From positions 1-10,148 of the forward strand of contig CAZPCC010000003.1 of NCBI GenBank assembly GCA_964584905.1: a stretch of DNA of 10,148 bases, written 5' to 3'. Both the position numbers and the translations under genes were made by a program. The notes beneath the pieces were generated by a model that was not told the DNA's origin, did no database searches, and saw nothing but the letters and a program-made list of their open reading frames with translations. Positions 6,312 through 10,148 of the stretch are shown piece by piece (positions within the stretch are counted from its first letter, which is position 1; each line of letters starts with the position of its first letter). Source of the DNA: JALZIF01 sp964584905 (GTDB lineage: Bacteria > Gemmatimonadota > Gemmatimonadetes > Gemmatimonadales > Gemmatimonadaceae).

Positions 6312-6599
6312 ATGACGAAGATCAAGGAACTGCACAAACGCTGGAACAAGGATCCGGCGTATCGGGCGGCATACGACGCGCTCGGCGAGGAGTTTTGGCT
6401 GGCTCGCACACTGATTGAAGCCAGGACTCGCGCAGGACTCTCCCAGAGTCAGCTCGCGCGCCGCATGAAGACGTCGCAGTCGTACGTGGCGCGCATCGAG
6501 GGTGGCAAGGTCCGGCCTTCGACGGTTGCCCTTGCGCGGTTCGCCCAGGCAACCGGGAGCCGGCTTCGGATCACCTTCGAGCCTGATTCGGCTGGATGA
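6312..6599 (+). CDS. XRE-family helix-turn-helix protein (HigA-like), solitary
   Basis: A 95-residue protein. Residues 33-84 form a helix-turn-helix of the Cro/C1/XRE type: 'TLIEARTRAGLSQSQLARRM' (33-52) then 'KTSQSYVARIEGGKVRPS' (53-70) and 'TVALARFAQATGSRLRITF'. An N-terminal helix ('KIKELHKRWNKDPAYRAAYDAL') precedes it, a layout usual for antitoxins of HigBA-type pairs. ATG 6312 is chosen over an upstream in-frame ATG at 6228 because GGAG (6303-6306) stands 5 bases in front and the family N-terminus starts here. No HigB/RelE-like toxin gene is visible in the 290 bases upstream or downstream, so it is an orphan regulator in this window. An inverted repeat at 6276-6299 could be its own operator. 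Confidence 0.85.
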   Translation: MTKIKELHKRWNKDPAYRAAYDALGEEFWLARTLIEARTRAGLSQSQLARRMKTSQSYVARIEGGKVRPSTVALARFAQATGSRLRITFEPDSAG

Positions 6600-6638
6600 T
6601 GTTCACCGCTATTCGCACACCATTCGCACAAACGCCGT

Positions 6639-6659
6639 GATCGGCCGAAGCAGCCGATC
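6639..6659. terminator. Hairpin between the XRE gene and the tRNA cluster
   Basis: GATCGGC (6639-6645) and GCCGATC (6653-6659) are perfect arms around 7 bases, 39 bases past the XRE stop codon. No T-run follows on the + strand. It could end the XRE transcript or lie in the - strand trailer of the tRNA cluster. Confidence 0.35.
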
Positions 6660-6680
6660 CGAGGCCCCGCGCTAACGCGT

Positions 6681-6710
6681 TGAATTGAAAGATGAAAAAA
6701 AGATGAAAAA
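6681..6710 (-). terminator. T-rich trailer after tRNA-Lys
   Basis: Directly after the tRNA-Lys CCA the - strand reads TTTTTCATC, then TTTTTTTCATC, then TTTCAATTCAA: runs of five and seven T within a short direct repeat. No stem of its own is needed if the tRNA fold acts as the preceding hairpin. This is the likely termination zone of the cluster and stands out in this GC-rich window. Confidence 0.45.
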
Positions 6711-6786
6711 TGGTGAGCCCGGAAGGAATCGAACCTTCAACCAACAGATTAAGAGTCTGCTGCTCTGCCAGTTGAGCTACGGGCCC
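6711..6786 (-). tRNA. tRNA-Lys (anticodon CTT)
   Basis: A 76-base cloverleaf on the - strand with encoded CCA (6713-6711). The acceptor GGGCCCG pairs with CGGGCTC (one G-U pair). The D arm is GCTC...GAGC. The anticodon stem is GCAGA/TCTGT with loop CTCTTAA, giving anticodon CTT. The T arm carries GGTTCGATTCC. Discriminator base is A. It is the last gene of a three-tRNA cluster and is followed by T-runs. Confidence 0.95.
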
Positions 6787-6790
6787 ACGA

Positions 6791-6812
6791 CCGCCGCGCT
6801 GGCGCGCGGCGG
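6791..6812. repeat. GC hairpin 5' of tRNA-Lys
   Basis: CCGCCGCGC (6791-6799) and GCGCGGCGG (6804-6812) form a perfect 9-bp stem with loop TGGC. It starts 4 bases upstream (in the - direction) of the mature tRNA-Lys 5' end, so in the precursor it would form a stem next to the RNase P cleavage site. Confidence 0.6.
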
Positions 6813-6824
6813 AACTTCGAACTT

Positions 6825-6898
6825 TCAACTCTCAACTTGCGACTCCCGACTCGCAACCCTCACGCCGCCCGACGCTGACGCCAGGGGTTGAGAGTTGA
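6825..6898. repeat. Inverted repeat in the Lys/Arg(CCG) tRNA spacer
   Basis: TCAACTCTCAAC (6825-6836) and GTTGAGAGTTGA (6887-6898) are perfect 12-bp arms 50 bases apart. Inside lies a smaller pair TTGCGA (6837-6842)/TCGCAA (6851-6856). The same CAACTCTCAACTT motif recurs in the next spacer. The unit is built of loose repeats of AACTYTC. Confidence 0.6.
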
Positions 6899-6928
6899 GA
6901 GCTGTCGGTTGCCAGTTCCCAGCCGAAG
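6895..6928 (+). repeat. 34-base direct repeat, copy 1
   Basis: This stretch aligns with 7124-7157 at 30 of 34 positions, with the 13-base core GTTGCCAGTTCCC identical (6908-6920 and 7137-7149). It lies the same way round relative to the tRNA-Arg gene next to it, which suggests tandem duplication of a spacer-plus-tRNA unit or a small repeated element. Confidence 0.6.
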
Positions 6929-6958
6929 CTCGCGTGTCGTTCCCGCGCGAGCGAAGGC

Positions 6959-6959
<1 letters not shown>
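6921..6959. repeat. Interrupted hairpin touching the tRNA-Arg(CCG) 3' end
   Basis: AGCC/GGCT (6921-6924, 6956-6959) and GCTCGCG/CGCGAGC (6928-6934, 6946-6952) pair, separated by GAA opposite GAA as a symmetric internal loop. The right arm includes the last base of the tRNA CCA. It matches in position the perfect 17-bp hairpin after tRNA-Arg(TCG). Confidence 0.5.
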
Positions 6960-7035
<76 letters not shown>

Positions 7036-7039
7036 TCGG

Positions 7040-7062
7040 CCGGCCGCGCTTCGCACGGCCGG
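7040..7062. repeat. GC hairpin 5' of tRNA-Arg(CCG)
   Basis: CCGGCCG (7040-7046) and CGGCCGG (7056-7062) form a perfect 7-bp stem around 9 bases, beginning 4 bases upstream of the mature 5' end of tRNA-Arg(CCG). It has the same relative place as the hairpin at 6791-6812 has to tRNA-Lys. Confidence 0.5.
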
Positions 7063-7068
7063 AGCTCA

Positions 7069-7140
7069 CAACGGACAACTCTCAACTTCCAATCCACACG
7101 CTGCGGCAGTCGGCCGTTGAAAGTTGAGAGTTGTCCGTTG
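7069..7140. repeat. Perfect 20-bp inverted repeat between the two tRNA-Arg genes
   Basis: CAACGGACAACTCTCAACTT (7069-7088) is the exact reverse complement of 7121-7140. The arms are 32 bases apart. Such a structure could extrude as a cruciform or fold as a long stem in the tRNA precursor. Perfect identity of the arms suggests recent origin or active maintenance. Confidence 0.8.
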
Positions 7141-7157
7141 CCAGTTCCCCGCCGGAG
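7124..7157 (+). repeat. 34-base direct repeat, copy 2
   Basis: Second copy of the unit at 6895-6928 (30 of 34 positions equal). It bridges the right arm of the 20-bp inverted repeat and the left arm of the hairpin at 7146-7192. Confidence 0.6.
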
Positions 7158-7192
7158 CCCTCACCACGTTCACGCGAGGGCTCCGGCGGGGA
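7146..7192 (-). terminator. Perfect 17-bp hairpin abutting tRNA-Arg(TCG)
   Basis: TCCCCGCCGGAGCCCTC (7146-7162) and its exact complement (7176-7192) enclose a 13-base loop. The stem starts at the base immediately after the tRNA CCA (7193 is the last tRNA base). On the - strand no T-run follows, so it may be a processing or 3'-end protection structure rather than a terminator; downstream tRNAs would be cut off if it terminated efficiently. Confidence 0.45.
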
Positions 7193-7269
<77 letters not shown>

Positions 7270-7279
7270 ACAATCGGAG

Positions 7280-7309
7280 AGCCTATCAGTACATCCGTCC
7301 CCGCGGCAA
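7280..7309 (-). promoter_or_regulatory. Possible promoter of the tRNA cluster
   Basis: On the - strand TTGCCG (7309-7304) is followed after 18 bases by TAGGCT (7285-7280), which lies 10 bases before the first tRNA-Arg. Distance suits a stable-RNA promoter, but each box matches the consensus only in part (4 and 3 of 6). The region 7270-7382 holds no gene. Confidence 0.3.
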
Positions 7310-7382
7310 CGCACGCACAGCATGGGCACGCCGATCGCTCACACGACGGCCGCTCGAGACCTCACCGCCGCCGATCGGTCTG

Positions 7383-7703
7383 CTAGTCCTCGTCTTCCCG
7401 CTCGCCCTCGTCGCTCGGCTCCTCGCCCGACGCGCCGGGCTCCTTGTGCGCCGAGGGCGCCGTGTCGTCGGCGTGACGCGATCCGGCCCGCTTCTGCGCG
7501 CCCGATCGGCTCCCCGACTTGTGCGAGGCGTGTCCCTCGCCCAGGACGTGCGCTTCGACCTCTTCGAGGCCCGCGTCGTCGCCCGGCCGGCCCGACGCGT
7601 CCTCGGGCCCCGGATCGCCGACCGGTTCCCGGGGGTGCTGCCGCCGATCCTCGGCCTCTTCGCGCGGACTCCGCCGGTTGCTGATCCCCGTGTGCTTGGT
7701 CAT
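7383..7703 (-). CDS. Small charged, disordered protein
   Basis: A 106-residue product from ATG 7703 with no strong Shine-Dalgarno. It opens 'MTKHTGISNRRSPREEAEDR' and is rich in Glu, Asp, Arg, Pro, Gly and Ser throughout, ending in an acidic tail 'EEPSDEGEREDED'. A Lys/Ser/Arg patch 'HASHKSGSRSGAQKRAGSRH' lies at about 56-75. There are no membrane spans, cysteine clusters or recognisable domains; it is probably unstructured. The opening 'TGISNR' and the 'SGSRSGAQK' patch remind me of small hypothetical proteins in acidobacterial genomes, which is why I favour this frame over the overlapping ones. An in-frame upstream start (7817) would run into the transporter gene. It follows the transporter gene by 70 bases on the same strand. 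Confidence 0.5.
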   Translation of the reverse strand: MTKHTGISNRRSPREEAEDRRQHPREPVGDPGPEDASGRPGDDAGLEEVEAHVLGEGHASHKSGSRSGAQKRAGSRHADDTAPSAHKEPGASGEEPSDEGEREDED

Positions 7704-7773
7704 GCGATCCGGAAAGCAATTCGGCGTCCACTGCGCGCCGCGCGAAGACCCGCATTCGGACTGCAGTGGCGCG

Positions 7774-8946
7774 TCAGGCTCCGAGGAGTTTCGACACGGG
7801 GTGCAGCGCCTTGACATGGTCGCACACCGCCTTGAAGGTCGCGAGCAACGGCACCGCGAGCAGCGTCCCCCAGACGCCCCACGCCCACGACCAGATCAGC
7901 AGGCCGAGGAACACCGCGAGCGTGTTCATCCGCGCGGCCCGGCCCAGCAGCCACGGCGTCAGCAGCCAGCCTTCGAGCGTCGTGATCGCCAGCGCCGCAC
8001 CCGAGAGCTGGAGGGCCATGGTGAAGCCACCGTCGAACAGCCCGAGCAGCGCCAGTCCGGTCGACACGATCAGCGGTCCGAAGAACGGCACCGAGTTCAG
8101 GACCCCGGCCGCCACGCTCCAGAGTCCCGCGGCCGGCGCGCCGAACATCGTGAGGACGGCCCACGTCGCGAGGCCCACCGCGACCGCCGTCACGAGCCGC
8201 ACGAGGAGAAACCGCTCGATCTGCGAGGTGATCTCGTCCAGGACGTCGGCGCCCGCACCGCGGCTGGCGAGAACCTCACCCGACAGCTCAATCAGCCGGC
8301 GGCGCCACGATGGCGCCCCCACGAGCAGGAAGAAGACCAGAAAGACGATCACCGTGATGTAGCCGGCCACCGCCACCAGCCCGGTCGAGCCCTGCCACAG
8401 ATACTGCGACAGCAGATCGTCCGTGCCGCCCCCGGATCCGCCGCCACCCTGCGGGGGCTGTGACGCCGGCTGACCCTCGGCCGCCTGCATCGCGGTCTGC
8501 TGCGGGTCCGAGCCAAGCTCCTGCATCTCGCGCAGCGCCTGCCGCAGCCGGTCGAGCGCATCGTCGCCGGCGGCGGTTTCGAACTGCGTCCGGAGCTGGC
8601 GTGTCTGCGCCGGCAGCCGTTCGGTGGCGCTCCTGAAGTCGTCGCGCAGCGTCCACGCACCCCAGCCGGCCAGCCCGACGAGCAGCATGAGAACCAGCGC
8701 CGAGCCGGGCGCACGCGGCACCCGATGCCGCTCGAGCCACGCGATGACCGGCGCGAGGGCGTACGCAACGAGAATCGCCAGCACGATCGGCACGAAGAGC
8801 TCGCGGGTCGACCGCAGGAAGAACGCGAGCGCGACCAGCGCGAGAATCCAGAGCGGGACCAGCCAGGCCGATCCCACGCCGGGCGTCAGGCGTCGCGTCC
8901 GCCGCGGCGACTCCCGCTTGCCGTTCGTCCGAAGGTCGTCCTTCAA
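7774..8946 (-). CDS. AI-2E family transporter (PerM/TqsA-like membrane protein)
   Basis: A 390-residue membrane protein. The start TTG 8946 overlaps the upstream stop as TTGA and has GAGGGAG 7 bases in front (8960-8954); longer in-frame starts would lie inside the phosphoesterase gene. Membrane spans: about 28-46, 48-70 and 82-100, then a cytosolic or periplasmic stretch with a Gln/Gly-rich linker (149-174), a span at 187-210, and a C-terminal bundle (about 247-375). The family's signatures are 'LNSVPFFGPLI' (283-293), 'EGWLLTPWLLG' (325-335) and 'MNTLAVFLGLLIWSWAWGVWGTLLAVPLL' spread over 340-368. Members form oligomeric membrane exporters; E. coli TqsA is linked to AI-2 export and others to Na+/H+ antiport. 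The substrate here cannot be told. Co-transcribed with the metallophosphoesterase. Confidence 0.9.
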   Translation of the reverse strand: MKDDLRTNGKRESPRRTRRLTPGVGSAWLVPLWILALVALAFFLRSTRELFVPIVLAILVAYALAPVIAWLERHRVPRAPGSALVLMLLVGLAGWGAWTLRDDFRSATERLPAQTRQLRTQFETAAGDDALDRLRQALREMQELGSDPQQTAMQAAEGQPASQPPQGGGGSGGGTDDLLSQYLWQGSTGLVAVAGYITVIVFLVFFLLVGAPSWRRRLIELSGEVLASRGAGADVLDEITSQIERFLLVRLVTAVAVGLATWAVLTMFGAPAAGLWSVAAGVLNSVPFFGPLIVSTGLALLGLFDGGFTMALQLSGAALAITTLEGWLLTPWLLGRAARMNTLAVFLGLLIWSWAWGVWGTLLAVPLLATFKAVCDHVKALHPVSKLLGA

Positions 8947-9749
8947 GCGCGGTCTCCCTCGCCCGTCGTCTTCGCCGCGCCGGCCGGCGTCGCGGGCAGC
9001 TCGATCACGTGGAACGGCCGCTCGGGACGGACGCGCTGCAGCAGCGGATACGAGACGTTGAAGACCGGGGCGCCCTGCGCCGTCCGGCCGGCCGGCTGGC
9101 CGTGATGCGCGTGCCCGTGGAAGACGGCCGACACCTCGAAGCGGCCGAGCGGCTCCTCGAGCCGGCTCGACCCGAGGAACGGATAAATCTCGAGTGGCTC
9201 GCCATCGACGGTCGCCTGCACGGGCGAGTAGTGCAGCAGCGCCACCCGCGACGGCGTCCGGAGACGCGCAAGGGCGGTCTCCAGCTTCAGCGCTTCGTTC
9301 AACGCCTCCTGGACGAACGCCTTCATCGCCGATTCGCCCCACGCGCCGAGCGTGTGCCGGCCGAAGCCGCCGCAGAAGCCCTTCGTCCCGGCGAAGCCGA
9401 TGCCGCGCACCTCCACGGCGTCGCCATCGAGCACCGAGATGCCCGCGTCCCGGAAGATCGTGGTCAGCTCGTCGACGTGTCCCGACTCGTGATCATGATT
9501 GCCGAGCACGGCGACGATGGGCACGCCGGCGTGCGGGCCGATCTCGCGGACCAGCGCGCGGCCCTCGTCCGGCAATCCGTGGTCGGTGAGATCGCCGCAG
9601 ACGAGCAGCACATCCGACTCGCGGGAGATGCGCGTGAGCAGCGGCTGGAGCGCGCCCGGCGGATGCCGGCCGAAGTGCAGATCGGCGACGGCGGCGATCC
9701 GGACGACGCCGTTCGCGGAAGGGCGTGCTTCGGGCTGAGCAGGGCTCAC
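8943..9749 (-). CDS. Calcineurin-like metallophosphoesterase
   Basis: A 268-residue protein holding all five metallophosphoesterase motifs: D23-x-H25 in 'VADLHFG', G52-D53 in 'VCGDLTDHG', G83-N84-H85-D86 in 'LGNHDHE', H173 in 'LLHYSP' and G212-H213-A214-H215 in 'FHGHAHHG'. These ligate the two metal ions. No signal peptide, so it is cytosolic. Length fits the stand-alone family (about 250-280). Start GTG 9749 lacks a clear Shine-Dalgarno, but no later start precedes the first motif. The substrate is open: members act on phosphomonoesters, phosphodiesters or cyclic nucleotides. It overlaps the downstream transporter by 4 bases (TTGA) and starts 22 bases from the divergent gene at 9772. Confidence 0.9.
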   Translation of the reverse strand: MSPAQPEARPSANGVVRIAAVADLHFGRHPPGALQPLLTRISRESDVLLVCGDLTDHGLPDEGRALVREIGPHAGVPIVAVLGNHDHESGHVDELTTIFRDAGISVLDGDAVEVRGIGFAGTKGFCGGFGRHTLGAWGESAMKAFVQEALNEALKLETALARLRTPSRVALLHYSPVQATVDGEPLEIYPFLGSSRLEEPLGRFEVSAVFHGHAHHGQPAGRTAQGAPVFNVSYPLLQRVRPERPFHVIELPATPAGAAKTTGEGDRA

Positions 9750-9771
9750 CCGGCTGAAGGGAGCAATATCC

Positions 9772-10148
9772 GTGCCTCGACCGGACGGGGCAGCGGGGGC
9801 GCGTGGTCCGCGTATTGCACCGCCATTGTGTGAAATGCGCCGTCCCGGCTTCTACGTGACGGTGCTCCGCGCGATGCAGGCGTCGGAGCGGCCGTTCCTG
9901 ATCGGAGGCACCTATGCGCTGGCCAAATACGCCGGCATGGCGCGACGGCCCAGCGATCTCGACCTGATGATCTGCCGGCGGGACTGGCCGGCCGTCGCCC
10001 GCGCGCTGCGCGCCGCCGGCATCCGGACGCGCCTCACGTTCCCGCACTGGCTGGGCAAGGCCACCAACGACCGCGTGCACGTCGACATCATCTTCAACAG
10101 CGGGAACGGCCTCACGGTGGTCGACGACACGTGGTTCGCCCATGCCGT
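9772..10148 (+). CDS. Nucleotidyltransferase-fold protein, N-terminal part
   Basis: This gene runs off the right edge; 125 codons are present with no stop. From GTG 9772 the protein shows 'FLIGGTYALAKYAGM' (42-56) with the G45-G46 motif, 'RRPSDLDLMICRRDW' (58-72) with D62 and D64 as metal ligands, 'TFPHWLGKATNDRVHVDIIFNSGNGLTVVDD' spread over 89-119 with D105 as likely third acid, and 'WFAHA'. This is a recognisable bacterial family of MNT/NTase-fold proteins of unknown role, distinct in sequence from the NTase at 1464-1826. GTG 9772 is preferred over ATG 9835 because GAAGGGAG (9756-9763) stands 8 bases upstream and relatives have 20-30 residues before the 'FY' segment. Divergent from the phosphoesterase gene. 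Confidence 0.8.
   Translation, partial: MPRPDGAAGARGPRIAPPLCEMRRPGFYVTVLRAMQASERPFLIGGTYALAKYAGMARRPSDLDLMICRRDWPAVARALRAAGIRTRLTFPHWLGKATNDRVHVDIIFNSGNGLTVVDDTWFAHA

Noticed and set aside
7728..7769. Inverted repeat CCACTGC/GCAGTGG after the transporter gene
   Set aside because: The 7-bp arms are 28 bases apart with no T-run, so it is not a convincing terminator and is within chance in GC-rich DNA.
7519..8463. 314-codon + strand open frame
   Set aside because: It is antisense to the AI-2E transporter and rich in Arg, His, Gln and Pro as expected for a shadow frame in GC-rich DNA.
8947..9342. N-terminal extension of the transporter frame up to 9342
   Set aside because: This part lies entirely inside the phosphoesterase gene and has shadow-type composition; the TTG at 8946 with its Shine-Dalgarno and the start of the membrane domain fit much better.
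9009..9833. Long + strand open frame of 274 codons
   Set aside because: It is antisense to the metallophosphoesterase, whose five motifs are all intact; the + frame is Arg/Ala-rich and has no recognisable motif.

Overview
The window is GC-rich and gene-dense. Two adjacent secreted proteins of the VWFA-related type (TIGR03436, expanded in Acidobacteriota) make an acidobacterium of the Vicinamibacteria kind the best guess. This is an inference from gene content; there is no rRNA or marker gene to confirm it.

Layout. Positions 1-442 hold the 3' end of an alpha/beta hydrolase. Positions 563-1046 hold a small DUF433/DUF5615 toxin-antitoxin-like pair on the + strand, with a 15-bp palindrome just upstream and an apparently shortened toxin. 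From 6022 back to 1096 everything is on the - strand: a pair of VWFA-related exported proteins (6022-4076 and 4065-2398), then a winged-helix regulator (2349-1780), an AbiEii-like nucleotidyltransferase that looks internally deleted (1826-1464), and an unrecognised 132-residue ORF (1494-1096). The regulator has a well-formed promoter with a 19-bp near-palindrome over the expected transcription start. A perfect 8-bp hairpin at 1050-1069 sits between the two converging units.

Positions 6312-6599 encode a solitary XRE-family regulator on the + strand, with its own inverted repeat upstream. Positions 7269-6711 hold a - strand tRNA cluster transcribed Arg(TCG), Arg(CCG), Lys(CTT), all with encoded CCA. 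The two spacers between these tRNAs are full of inverted repeats, including a perfect 20-bp inverted repeat, a perfect 17-bp hairpin touching a tRNA 3' end, and a shared 34-base direct repeat. Positions 7703-7383 probably encode a small charged protein. A metallophosphoesterase (9749-8943) and an AI-2E-family membrane protein (8946-7774) form a translationally coupled - strand pair. Diverging from them, a second and different nucleotidyltransferase-fold protein starts at 9772 and runs off the end of the window.

Theme. The window is housekeeping sequence (tRNAs, phosphoesterase, permease, VWFA proteins) interspersed with small regulator/toxin-type loci. Two of these look decayed (DUF5615 C-terminus, AbiEii-like NTase), and three have a palindrome right in front of the first gene. 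I see no CRISPR array, insertion sequence, integrase or phage gene. The least explained parts are the wHTH/NTase locus with its operator and the structured tRNA spacers.
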